Of a stretch of DNA of 49,843 nucleotides, positions 1 through 10,700 are shown piece by piece (position 1 is the stretch's first letter; every line of letters starts with the position of its first letter). The notes below the pieces were generated by a model, which worked only from the letters and a program-made list of their open reading frames with translations, ran no database searches and had not been told where the DNA came from. Origin of the DNA: Leptolyngbyaceae cyanobacterium T60_A2020_046 (GTDB taxonomy: Bacteria; Cyanobacteriota; Cyanobacteriia; Phormidesmidales; Phormidesmidaceae); contig JACYME010000145.1 in assembly GCA_015272155.1 (NCBI GenBank), positions 1-49,843 on the forward strand, written 5' to 3'. The translations under genes and the position numbers were made by a program.

Positions 1-871
1 CTCTGAAAGCATCACGCAACTCCAGTCCCCAAAATTATCATCCGACCAGGCTTCACTCATCCCCAACCCAGCCTCCCAACGCCATCGAAAAGCTTAAGAA
101 ATTCTGTGGAACATTATGAAGAAAAATGCGGTGATGGAGGCAAAACCAAAACGCTTTAGCTTACACAAATTCAGCTTTGAAACTCACTCGATTCTGAATC
201 GCGTCAATCGAGATTGTTGGATTTTTCATTCAAGAAAGTCACAGCATCATTGCCCCCAGCACAGCCATCCACTCATTTTTCAAAGGAAAATGTCCGATCA
301 CAATTCATCCGATGAAGGGCGCATGGGCAAAGTCGCTGAGTTTGTCGCAGGATGATCACGAAGATGGAGCGCGATCGCGCCCGGTCCTGAGCTGCTCACG
401 CACAGAAACCCGTCTCATCGAAACCAGTGGCCATCGCTCGAAAAGGTATCAGACAAGGTCTTCCACCATTTATCTGGGCGCGATCATGCCCCGTTTTGGG
501 AAGCCACCAAAACAGTGACCCATGCCGAAATTGTCGCGATCGCGACTCCAATCTGCCGACTCAAGCCCCAATCTGAGAAGCCCATGTACTTTTATGAACT
601 TGCACGACGAAACTCAAAAATACGTCTCTTTCAGATAGATTTCCTTAAGGTTTGATTATCGTTGAGGTGAAAAAGTCTAGGATTTCGACTCTGGTAGATA
701 CACGTCTTAAAAGAAGATGAAGTATTCACCGATGGGGTTGATGTGTTTGCGTTGACGAGATTTATCACGTGTAAAAAATGTCAACAAACTTTAAATGATC
801 CAGGATTTAACGTCCATTAAAAAAAAGCAGCCCTAGGATGTAGGTAACTCTATCGGGAGATATCGCGTCAT
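1..871. other. Left edge, no gene recognised
   Basis: I see no convincing gene here. Two short open frames (116-355 and 312-518, plus strand) have a composition unlike neighbouring proteins and match no family I know. The part from about 600 to 840 is clearly AT-richer than the rest and probably holds the promoter of the small gene that starts at 872. Confidence 0.5.
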
Positions 872-1246
872 ATGGAACCTCTTCAAGAGCAGGTTGTCGC
901 GCTGACTCAGAAAGTTGACGCACTCCATCAAGTGATTGATCAAGTCAATGACCGGGTGTCAGAAATTTTGGCGACAACCCATGCCAACGCCAACGCGACA
1001 GATCGAGAGGATGATCACCTGCCCCACGCTCAGCTCATGTCCCACGGTGAACTGAGAGGTCGTGATCAGTCAATTGTTCACAAAGATGTTTTGATTGATT
1101 CGACCTACATCACCCCTGATCGATCCGGTGATGAGCAGTCTCTCTCTGCCGAAGTGCAAATTCAACGGCTCACAGCACAGTTGACGGCAGCCTATAACCG
1201 CATTGCCGCCCTAGAGGAACAACTGCTGGCCCGTCGCGTGTTTTAG
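872..1246 (+). CDS. Small conserved coiled-coil protein
   Basis: A 124-residue protein of unknown function. Residues 1-35 form a heptad-like helix (QEQVVALTQKVDALHQVIDQ). The middle is polar and probably disordered. The C-terminus (about 92-122) is a second amphipathic helix with the motif RLTAQLTAAYNRIAALEEQL, which I recall as a conserved tail of small cyanobacterial proteins. The ATG at 872 is preceded by GGGAGA at 855-860, an acceptable ribosome binding site though somewhat far away. The gene stands alone, convergent with the operon ending at 1332. Two coiled coils suggest an oligomer or scaffold, but that is inference. The gene is very likely real; the function is not known to me. Confidence 0.75.
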   Translation: MEPLQEQVVALTQKVDALHQVIDQVNDRVSEILATTHANANATDREDDHLPHAQLMSHGELRGRDQSIVHKDVLIDSTYITPDRSGDEQSLSAEVQIQRLTAQLTAAYNRIAALEEQLLARRVF

Positions 1247-1331
1247 CGCGTTCTACCGCTTCATGGTATCCCCGATCGCCCCAGCGTTGAGTCCGGGCGG
1301 TTGGGGGTTTTGCATCAGGCACCTCACCACA

Positions 1332-2453
1332 TCAAGGATTCGCAGATTGGGCTAGGTTGAGCGTCGCGAAGAGGCGTTCAACGCAGTGCAGCAGTTGAGG
1401 CTGGTGCCAGTTGAGGTACAGGTGGGCCGCGACCGCGCATCCCCCCGCCGCGACGCCCTCCTTCACAAACCCGTCTTCGTAGCAGCGCAGTTGAGGATAT
1501 TGGGACGCCGCAAAGGAAAGCTGGGACGCCATCAGCGACACGTCGCCAATGTGCTCGGCGAGGCCTACGGTGTCACCTGTGGGATCTTCGGCCACCCAGC
1601 GGGTGGTGCTCACTACAACGCGATCGGGCTGCCACAATAGCTGATATCGAGCGGCGATCGCCCGTGCCAGGGCATATACCGCCAGCATTTGGGTGCCGCC
1701 CGCCAGCATGATGCCACTGTGGCGACTCCCCGCCAGGGTAATACCTGCCGCCACCGCCTGCATCGGGTCGCCAACCGCAGCGATCAGCGCTAGGGGATCC
1801 TCCAAATCCTCTGCCATAGCGCGCGATCGCCAGGCATCCAGTCCTTGGGCAACAATGGCGTTCTTTTGGGCATGGTTGCAGGCAGGGTGGCTGCTGTTGA
1901 CCTTACCCTCTGCGGCAAACCCCAGTCCCAGAATGGCAGCTAGCGCCGTTGTCGTACCGCCCACCACACATTCCCCCACCATCAGGTAGCTGGGGCTAGC
2001 CTCCTGGGCAAAGCGCTGCCCCCACACCATCCCCTGATGAAAAAGGCGACGCACGAGGGCGATCGGCAGGGCTTGCCCCGTGTGCAGGCACTGGGCGGGC
2101 TGGCCCCCCAAATCTAGGTGAGGGACGGGCACGGGCATCGGCAAACCAGCATTCACGAACCGCAGGGGGATGTGCTGGGCAGCTATGATGGCGCGCGAAA
2201 TGATGACGGGTGAGGCTCCAGCCTGGAGGGGGGGCAGCGGATAGGTGGGCGGGCGAGACTGGCCCCAATAAAGAAACTCGGCGTCGGCGATCGCGGTGGT
2301 TTGGCGATCGCGGGGCGTGGCACCCGCAGCGGAGATGCCCGGAATCAGCCCCGTCTCCGTAAACCCCAGCACACAGGCCAGCCGAGGGCGGTGACCCCAA
2401 TAGCGACGTAGCCACGCATGCCCTTGGGCAGCTTGGGTATAGACGCGAATCAT
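1332..2453 (-). CDS. UPF0284 / CobT-like phosphoribosyltransferase family protein
   Basis: A 373-residue protein of the TIGR00303/UPF0284 family, distantly related to CobT, the nicotinate-nucleotide:dimethylbenzimidazole phosphoribosyltransferase that activates the lower ligand of cobalamin. The recognisable part is the glycine-rich segment VGECVVGGTTTALAAILGLG (around residues 155-175), typical of the CobT fold, followed by GLDAWRSRAMAEDLEDPLAL. Length fits the family. It is the last gene of a leftward operon behind the DUF2232 gene (22 bp gap) and the Crp-type regulator. Many cyanobacteria make pseudocobalamin with adenine as lower ligand, so the real substrate is uncertain. Family assignment is good; the reaction is inferred. 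Confidence 0.8.
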   Translation of the reverse strand: MIRVYTQAAQGHAWLRRYWGHRPRLACVLGFTETGLIPGISAAGATPRDRQTTAIADAEFLYWGQSRPPTYPLPPLQAGASPVIISRAIIAAQHIPLRFVNAGLPMPVPVPHLDLGGQPAQCLHTGQALPIALVRRLFHQGMVWGQRFAQEASPSYLMVGECVVGGTTTALAAILGLGFAAEGKVNSSHPACNHAQKNAIVAQGLDAWRSRAMAEDLEDPLALIAAVGDPMQAVAAGITLAGSRHSGIMLAGGTQMLAVYALARAIAARYQLLWQPDRVVVSTTRWVAEDPTGDTVGLAEHIGDVSLMASQLSFAASQYPQLRCYEDGFVKEGVAAGGCAVAAHLYLNWHQPQLLHCVERLFATLNLAQSANP

Positions 2454-2475
2454 AACCCCCTCTGCATCGTGTGTG

Positions 2476-3291
2476 CTACGCCTCCAGAAGTCGCTGCACC
2501 CAGCCGGGTGGCGGCGGCATTTTTTCCCCCAGGCGTTCGAGCAAGAGCCAGGCTGCCAGGTGAACCGTCAGCAGATACACCACAGAGCTGGCAAAAATCA
2601 TCACCACAGCAAAGATTTGAATCACCGTGAGATTCGACTGGCTCAGCACGCCAAACCCCAATACACCCCAGTTCACCAGATTTTGCAAGCCCCAGTTAAT
2701 CAACTGCGTCACTTGGTTCATCAGGTAGACCCACATGTCTTCCCCCAGCATGAGCGAGAGTAGAGCAATGCGCACAAAAAAGCCAAGGGTGCTCAAAATC
2801 GCCCCGACCCCCATGGAGGCATACCACGACGCGCCCCGTCGCCACATCCACCCCAGTTGTACACCCAGCAGCCCATAGGGCATCACAAACAACAGGCTGC
2901 GGGGTGGCCCCATCAGTACCGCGAGCAAGAGCCCCGACACAAAAGCCCCCATCCAGGCAGATCGCTGCCCCCAGCGCAAATACACCAGGGCGATTGGTAA
3001 TGGAAACACAATCCGCAACAGCGGCCCTGGCGGAAAGTAGGCATTCACCAGCCAGATCAGGCTGGCGGCACTGGCCAGAAATGCAGTTTCAACCATAGCG
3101 ACGGGGCCAACGCCCGATCGCATCGCGGGGCGCGATCGCAGGGATTCTTGAGGATCGCGATAATTGAGGTAGGTTTCGACCTCAGCGAGATCATCGGCCA
3201 AGGCGCGATCGCGATCCGCCGCGGGATCCGCGTCAGACCAAGAAGGGCGTCCCGTTGGTTCCTCGGCGGGATGAAACGGGGACTCGTGCAT
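2476..3291 (-). CDS. DUF2232 family integral membrane protein
   Basis: A 271-residue membrane protein. After a charged N-terminal tail of about 55 residues (with YLNYRDPQESLRSRP) there are several hydrophobic segments: AMVETAFLASAASLIWLVNA, RIVFPLPIALVYL, AWMGAFVSGLLLAVLMG, a long run around residues 170-195 and a final one near 230-255. The conserved feel of PGPLLRIVFPLPIALVYLRWG matches DUF2232 (YybS-like) proteins. It sits between a Crp-type regulator (8 bp upstream) and the UPF0284 gene, in one orientation, so the three are probably co-transcribed. Members are often thought of as small-molecule permeases or S components, but nothing here proves transport. Confidence 0.75.
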   Translation of the reverse strand: MHESPFHPAEEPTGRPSWSDADPAADRDRALADDLAEVETYLNYRDPQESLRSRPAMRSGVGPVAMVETAFLASAASLIWLVNAYFPPGPLLRIVFPLPIALVYLRWGQRSAWMGAFVSGLLLAVLMGPPRSLLFVMPYGLLGVQLGWMWRRGASWYASMGVGAILSTLGFFVRIALLSLMLGEDMWVYLMNQVTQLINWGLQNLVNWGVLGFGVLSQSNLTVIQIFAVVMIFASSVVYLLTVHLAAWLLLERLGEKMPPPPGWVQRLLEA

Positions 3292-3299
3292 GGGAAGCC

Positions 3300-4007
3300 T
3301 CAGACTAGGATTTTTTCAAGGGCCGCTAGGTCAGGAATACACATGACATCGCGATCGCGCGAAATCAGCCCTTTCTTCTCCAGCTTATTCAATACCCGCG
3401 TCACCGTCTCGCGGGCCAAGCCACTGAGGCTACTGAGTTCTCGATGGGGCAAATTGGGAATTTCAATTTCCCCCGACGCACTTCGTGTACCCTGCCCATC
3501 CGCCAAAAAGAGAATGATATCCGTCACCCGAGAGGTGCTGTCCGACTCTCGCAGCCGCAACCGCCGATTTACCTGCCGCAGACGGCGCGCCATCAGTTGC
3601 GCCAGCCGAATGCCCGCCAATGGTTCCGAATGAATGAGATGGACGAAATCCTGGGCCGGAAGATTCCCAATCACCGTCGGCACCAGCGTGATCACATCCG
3701 TCGATCGCGGCACCTCGTCTAGGGGAGCCATTTCGCCAAAAAGCTCACCCTTGCCCAAAATGTTCAGCGTGACTTCCTTCCCGTCCAGATTATACGTCCG
3801 AATTTTGACCCAACCATCCAAAATAAAATAGACCGAACTGCCCCAGTCATTTTCGAGCAAAATCACCTGATTCGCGGGATGCCGACGGCTCACCACCTGA
3901 GCTGTTGCCTTTTGAACAACCGCCTCAGGCAGCCCAATGAAGAACGGCGTTTCCTGGATGGGAATACCGTCTGTAGCGGGATCACGAGAACCGTAGCGAC
4001 TATCCAT
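3300..4007 (-). CDS. Crp/Fnr-family transcription regulator, SyCRP1-like
   Basis: A 235-residue regulator with an N-terminal cyclic-nucleotide-binding domain (about 20-145) and a C-terminal winged helix (about 155-230). The phosphate-binding cassette reads GELFGEMAPLDEVPRSTDV, with the Glu and Arg-Ser expected for cAMP contact. The linker helix RLAQLMARRLRQVNRRLRLR and the recognition helix LSSLSGLARETVTRVLNKLE are typical of cyanobacterial CRP proteins. From memory it looks much closer to the cAMP receptor SyCRP1 than to NtcA, whose recognition helix differs. It heads a leftward operon with DUF2232 and UPF0284 genes. Good confidence in family, moderate in cAMP as ligand. Confidence 0.88.
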   Translation of the reverse strand: MDSRYGSRDPATDGIPIQETPFFIGLPEAVVQKATAQVVSRRHPANQVILLENDWGSSVYFILDGWVKIRTYNLDGKEVTLNILGKGELFGEMAPLDEVPRSTDVITLVPTVIGNLPAQDFVHLIHSEPLAGIRLAQLMARRLRQVNRRLRLRESDSTSRVTDIILFLADGQGTRSASGEIEIPNLPHRELSSLSGLARETVTRVLNKLEKKGLISRDRDVMCIPDLAALEKILV

Positions 4008-4740
4008 CGATTAAACAATGCCAGCCGTGCTAAACCACAAAATCAAACCTGTGCGGGGCAAGTTTTAGCAAGAATAGCGACTTTCTAGTGAAAGGGGGAC
4101 GTCTGTGGATCCATCTATCCCCGTTGGCAACCTGATATGCTGCTCCAACATCTGCCGCACTTGAGCAGATATCGCCCTGTGTGCAAAGCCACAACGACTT
4201 TTTCAACTACTAAACCCTATTCTGACTTAGCTTCCTAATGTATCACCCCAATTTCGCGGTGATACGCCTCAATTCCCCACCTGGCCCCACAATTGCAGAT
4301 CCAGGCCAAATTGCTGGCGACAGGCAGGCGCAGTCGGGCCTGATGACAGCCCTGGAGCATCGGTACAGGATAGAGAGAAGCCCGGTTTCTGCCAGGGCTG
4401 ATTCACATAATGGGATGAATTGCCGAGGAGAAATCGGGTTTCTGTCTCAGCGTTCTGGGCAAGGGAAATGGTCGGGCTAGTGACCTTAGCACCCTGTTCG
4501 GAGAATGGGCAACTTTTGCATCATGCTTTATGTCAATTTGTGACCTTTTTCCGAGGCTGTCCTAAACTTTGGGCAAATCCTAGCCGTTGTCAGCAACTTG
4601 GGAAGATCCCGTGGGCATGTTAATCACACCATCAGGGTGTGAGGTGATGGCCCACCGCTGAAAACGGCGTCGATTGGCTAGGATGACATTCACTCCGATT
4701 GCTCATTCCCAGTGTTGTTGGGTTCCCGTAGGGTTTCATT
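4008..4740. promoter_or_regulatory. Divergent intergenic region between crp-like gene and giant gene
   Basis: About 730 bp with no gene I can support. It must hold the promoters of the leftward crp-like operon and of the rightward giant gene. Near its right end is a perfect 7-bp hairpin, TCACACC (4624-4630), loop ATCAG, GGTGTGA (4636-4642), about 100 bp before the start codon at 4741; it could be an operator or a leader hairpin. I cannot place a -10/-35 pair with confidence. Confidence 0.4.
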
Positions 4741-7700
4741 GTGACTTTGCATCAAGCGCAACTTCAGACACTTATCGCCGAAATTGAAGCGCTGTTGACC
4801 AAAGCAACGCCCCGGCTACCGTGGGTCGTTGCGGGAGAAGCCGGGCAGCAGCGGCGAGTATTAGAGCAGGCACTGGCCTACCTGAAGCAGGTCGAAACAG
4901 GGGAGATGGTGAGCTTGGGCTGGCAGATGGAGCCACCGGCCCCGATCGCGACGGATTTGAGCGCGATCGCCGCGAACCCTGAAGCCACCACACAACAGGT
5001 CTTGCACGCCTTGTTGCAAGAGATGCAGTATTTGCGATCGCAAACGGTGCAACCCCTGCGCACGGAGATCATGGCCCTACAACAGCAGCGCGAACAACTG
5101 CTGCAAGAGGTGCGCCAGCTTGAACTAGCCCGCCTGGAAATGGCAGACAGTGATGTGCTGCAGCTTGCCCCCGCCGCCGTAGACGACATTGTGGGTCGCC
5201 TGCGAGAGGCGCTGATGGCACAGTTGCAGCCCCAATTGCGCGCGCTGCAAGCCCAAATTCGAGAGGTGCCCGTGTTGCAGGGCAGCCTAGAACCCGCAAG
5301 CTCCTTCGATCCTGGGGGCACCGATTTGCCCCAGCTTCAGCCCCAACAACGCCTCGACCAACTGCGCCAGATTCAAGCCCAGACCGACCAATTGCTCCTC
5401 CAGTTGGATGCCAACTTGCGGGCGGTGTTTGAGTCGATGGAGCAAAGCATCCAAAGTTACCGCGACTCGCTGAACCAAGGGCTCGACACGATGCATGGCT
5501 TAGGCCAGCAGGGTGAGGTCATCTTCAAAGCCTTTGTGAACCACCTCGCCCAGCAGCTTGGGCAAGAAACATCAGCCTACATGTCTACATCAGCACTGTC
5601 GGGCGATCGCGAGGACACCGCAGCCCGACTCTTGGCGGGGCAGCGTCCTGATTCAGCGGATCAGCGCCTTAACGATGAACCCATCGACGGCCTCGAAGAC
5701 TGGGGCGCAGCAGAGGAAGGCGACGATGCATACCTCGACCTCGAAGATCTTGACCTCGACGTGGAGATTGATGACAACGAAGAGGTCACGATCTTTCAGC
5801 TCAACGAGGAGATTACCCAGCTTCAGCTTGAGGATCTGGCTGACCTGTCGGAGGATGACCTCGATCGCTGGGAGGTAGACGAGGATGACGACCTGACGGT
5901 ATTTCAGCAAGACGAGGGCGATCGCACCATCATCCAAACTGAGCCGATTCCCTGGCCGGTCGCCATTGGGCAAGCTGCACCCGCTACGCCCGCATCCGAT
6001 GCACCCGAGTCCTACGCCGAAATTGATGCGCTCTATGAAAGCCTGTTTGGCGGCGATGAGGAGGGAGCCACGCCCGATGCAGACGCGATTGAACCTGGCG
6101 ATCTCGAACCCGGCGATGTGGACGCTGGGGATACCGTCGATGACGCCCTATTTGCCGTCTCGGGTCAAGCAACCATCGGGAATGACTCCGAGCCCGCCGC
6201 GATCGACGACGCCTTCGCAGAATTTGAGCCCCAAGCGCTGGATCTCGATGACCTCCCAGAGCCAGACCATGACGCACTCGAACCCATAGAATCTTGGCTC
6301 TTTGAGGGCAGCGAGGCGACCCCGGCAGACGCAGAGCGGGCTGAGATTGATGGAGCACCACGCAACGTTGACGGAGATGACGAAGCAGTTTCCCCCCTCG
6401 AAGCACTGCTCGGCGAAGATCTCGCCGCAGAAATGCAGCCCGAGGCTCGACCCAGCGCCGACACTGACTCTGATACCATTAGCTCGCTTTCAGAACTGCT
6501 GCCTGCAACGGAGGGAGCCCCTAACCGCTCCGCTGAGCCTCCCATCGGGCCCGAATCTAGCGATGGCTTCATTCCTGCTCCGCCGGATGAGGATTTGCTG
6601 GCTGCGGAGGAGATGGGCCCCGAGTGGAGCATGGATCTGGAGGTGGATGAAGCCATCATCCATCAACTCAATGCCGATTTGTCTCGGCTAGAGGGGCTCC
6701 CTGCGGAGTCTTGGGCGAGCGTGCCCGAGTTGGATCTAGACCTGCCCGACACGACGGTGCCCGCTGAGGAGCGTCCTGAATCCGCCCCTGCTCCCGAAGC
6801 CCCTGCTCCCGAAGCTGCGGTTCCCGACGAGGATGCGGGCATTTCTCTCGGGTTGAGCCTCGACGATTTAGATTTATCGTTAGATGCAGATCTCGGCACC
6901 GATGGCGACACCGAACCCGCGATCGCGCCGCCTGGGGAAGATGCATTGACGCCCCTCGACCTCGATGCCTTTTTTGATGGCGAAGCAGACGCAGATGAGG
7001 AAAGTGTGGGTGAGTTCCCAAACGCCGAACCGGAGTCTGAGGATTGGGTGGAAGCAGCGATCGCAGGCAATGACCGCGACCTTGAAGACTCATCCGACCC
7101 CACCCTTGAGTCCTCCGACTTCGACTCAGCCGCCATTGAGATGGGGGCATTGGGATGGGCAGAGCCTGAAGGCGACGCCGTGGAACCGGCGATCGTGCCC
7201 GATGCTGACACCGAAGCCTGGGGGCTGGCGGACTTCGGCGCAGACCTTGATGAAGATTTTGGCGATGCAGCCCTCGTGCCCGACGCCGCCGCCAGCGATG
7301 AAGAAGCACTGACCGCCGAAGGGTTTGCCCAGGCCGTTGAAGACACGGATGCCGCGCCCGGAGACGATACCCCAAACACAGCCCCGCGCTTAGACCTCGG
7401 CGCAGACCTCGATGCAGCCCTCGATGCAGACCTGCGGGCTGACTTTCGCACCGCCGATTGGGACAAGCCTGACGGGGCTGAATCCGCCCTGGAATGGGAA
7501 ACAGAAGCCCTAACTTCCCTCCCGTTGGACATTAGTGACGCCCCTGCCCCAGCACTCGGGGATGCAGCCGATTCAGATGACGGCGATCTCACCTTCGACT
7601 CCATTGGACTGGGGGATTTCGATCGCGACACAGACGATCGCGACACAGAGTCCCCGGTCATGGATGTCGATGGAGACAGGGCGGAAACCGGGGCAGAAAT

Positions 7701-10700
7701 CGCCCCCTTGGCTGAAAACTTCGAGCTTTCCCTCGATGACATCTCCTTCGAGCTAGACTTACCCAGCCCCGACCTCAACCTCTCGGCAGATGAAACAACG
7801 GAGCCATCCGCCTTTGAGCTAGAGCCGCCCCCAACCCTCGCCGATGACACCCTCAGCGAGCTAGTCGAGGGTCTGGATATCACGTCTCCAGAGGCCGATA
7901 TCGCGCCTGAGTCTTCCCCGGAAGCTTTCTCCCTGGGGGATTTAGACCTCAACCTGGATCTATCCCTGAATGAGCCCGATGAGCCCTTAGAAATCGCTGA
8001 GTTCACCGCCACCCAGACGGGCTCCGGTACCCCAGCAGAGGCGGCAGATCCATCCGCAGCCTCAGACTCTGACACCGAATCCGCGATGGATTTGTCTTCC
8101 CTCGATGCCCTGGCGGACGAAAGCCTGTTTGCGAACGACGGGCTGGATTTTTCGCTGGCAGCTCCCACCCCACCCCCACCCCCTGGGCAAGACCGAGCCG
8201 TGCTGGATGCCCTGGCAACCCTGGAGGACCTGGCGATCGCGGGCGCATTGGATGCAACCCAATTGCCAGAACCCCCCAGCCGTCGTGATGAAGGAAGCTG
8301 GGTTGACGGAGAAACCGCCACCACGCTGCCCAGCGAACCCACCGAGGAGGATGCGCTGGGAGGCGATCGTGTGGCGAACGATCGCGACGAGCCCCTAGAC
8401 GCCGAGGCCGAGTGGGGAATCGGGCTTGAGGAGAATATTGCGCCCGACGAGGCTCCCAATCGGGGAGAAGACCTGAACCTTGAAGGGTCTATTGGGGCCT
8501 TAGAGCCTACGCCCCCAGAGTTCAGCTTAGATCTTGATGCCGAACTGGATGTCCTCTTCCCGCCCCCTACGGAGGCCACCAGCGATGATCTGGCCCCCAC
8601 GCGGTTGGAAATCGACGATGCGGTTGATGCAATTGATGCGACTGAGCCGGACTTCGACACCGACCTTGGGCAAGACTCCTTCGACTTCTTGGACTTTGAA
8701 GCCGAGCGCATCCCGGACATCATGGCCGAGGAGGATGCCGAAGCGGCAGCATCTGCGCCTCCAATGAGCACCGATGCGCTGGCAGCCTTCTTCGACGAAG
8801 ATGCTACTGATCGCGACATCACCGATCGCGCGGATGAGGTTCAAGGCCGAAGCGATGCGGTGACCCAACCCCACAACGAACCCGAGCTCTTCTCGCTAGA
8901 TCCTGACCTGGAAAGTGCCCTAGAAGCGCTGGACTTGGGGAGAGAACCCGCCCCAGAAGATCAGGCCGTGTATGAGGCGATCGCAGAATTCTTTGATGAA
9001 GAATCCTTCTCCGCACCCCGTGATCCAGTGGTTTTACCCGATCTCGACCTCGCGTGGGAGATGGAACCCGCCACCTCCGCCACCAACACCCCAGATGCGG
9101 CCCAAGACGCCCCCAACGCCGATCTAGAGGAACTTAGCCTGGAGTCGGAACGCCCTGAGGTGCAAAGCCTAGAACCGCTGGACAGGGGCGATAGTGATGC
9201 CGAGCCCCCACTGGTGTGGCCAACGGAGTCCGAATCTGAGATCGAGATCGACGCAGACGAGTCGCTGGCCTTTGAGGCGATCGAGGCAACGGTGGCCCCG
9301 ACCGTGCTGGATCTGGATGAGGATGGGATCGATCTTGACGACGGGGCAACGGGCGATCGCGACGACGCCCAAACCGAACCCGCCCTAGTCGCATCTGTGC
9401 GTCCCCAAGCTGTTCCGCCGCCGCCACCACCGCCCCACGGCAGCGCTCCCCCTGAAGAGGAATGGTTTTTGGGGATTGACGTGGGCACCACGGGACTCTC
9501 TGCGGTATTGATGAATCGCCTCAGCGGCAAGGCCCATCCCCTCTATTGGACGGATGCCGGGGTCGCAGGCGCAACCACAGAGGCGGTGTTCCGGTTTCCG
9601 GCAGTCGCCTATTTGACCCGCGATCGCGGTGACTGGCAGGTACAGACCGTCGGCGCAGCAGCGATGACCGTAACCTGGGCGATCGACACCGAGGCCGACG
9701 ACGCCCTGCTCGTCTCTCAGTTCAAACCCTTGCTGACCACGGGCATCCCCCACCACACCGACGGCGGCTGGCAGCCCATCGTGCAATGGTCTGATCAAGA
9801 CACGGTGCCCTTGCAGCAGATTTTTGCCGCCCTGCAAGCCCTGCTCAGCACCATTCGCAGCGCGTCCCAAAACCTCGATCACACTCCCGTGGGCGCGGCT
9901 GGCCTAGAACCGGCCCAGTTTCGCCACGGCCTTGCCCACCTGCAAGGGGTCATCATTGGGCACCCCAGCGCGGGTAGTGACACTTACATCATGAATCTGC
10001 GGGAAGCGGTACTCGCAGCCCAGTTGGTGAGCCGGGCCGATCAGGTCTTTTTTGTCGATGAGGCGATCGCGACCGTCCTCTCTGGCCTGCCCGACCCCAG
10101 CGATCCACCACTACCCACCACGGGGCAGACCCAGACCCTCTATCAATGCAACTGGCAAGGCGGCACCATTATCATCAGTGCCGGAGCCAGCGCCACAGAA
10201 CTGGGCATCGTCGATCTGCCGCAGCCCCTCAGCGCCCTGAGCCGCGAAGACTTTTTGCTGCGGAGCTTTGCCTATGGCGGCAACGCCCTCGACCAAGACA
10301 TTATCGTCCAGCTACTCTGCCCGCCCGAGCGGCGTCAGACTTGCGGGGCCGGGCGCAGTGCTGGCACCAACAGCGGCTGGAACTGGCAAGCCAACTCGCC
10401 GCAACTGGCCAATGCCCAATGGGCCGACCTGGGGTTGGAGGATTTTGACCTGCCACGACTAGCAGAACCGGATCCCAACGCTCGCATCCGTCTGCAACAG
10501 CGGCTCGAAGCCTCGGTGCTGGGTCAAAGCGTTCTCGAAGCTGCCCGTCACCTCAAGCTAATCTTGCAAAATCAGCCCCAGTTTCATTTGGAACTCGCGG
10601 ATCAATCCTGGCGGGTCATGCGTCGCGACCTCGAAAGTCGCATTTTGGTGCCCTATATTCAGCGCATCAACCAGAACCTGAACGCGCTGTTGAGCCAGTC

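Noticed and set aside
116-518. Two overlapping open frames on the plus strand
   Set aside because: No family resemblance, no ribosome binding site, and a composition unlike resident proteins.
6663-8822. A 719-residue open frame on the minus strand, Ser/Arg-rich
   Set aside because: It is the antisense of the Asp/Glu/Ala-rich repeat part of the giant gene; GAC, GAT and GCC codons read backwards give Ser, Ile and Gly and rarely stops. No start signal and no protein-like variety.
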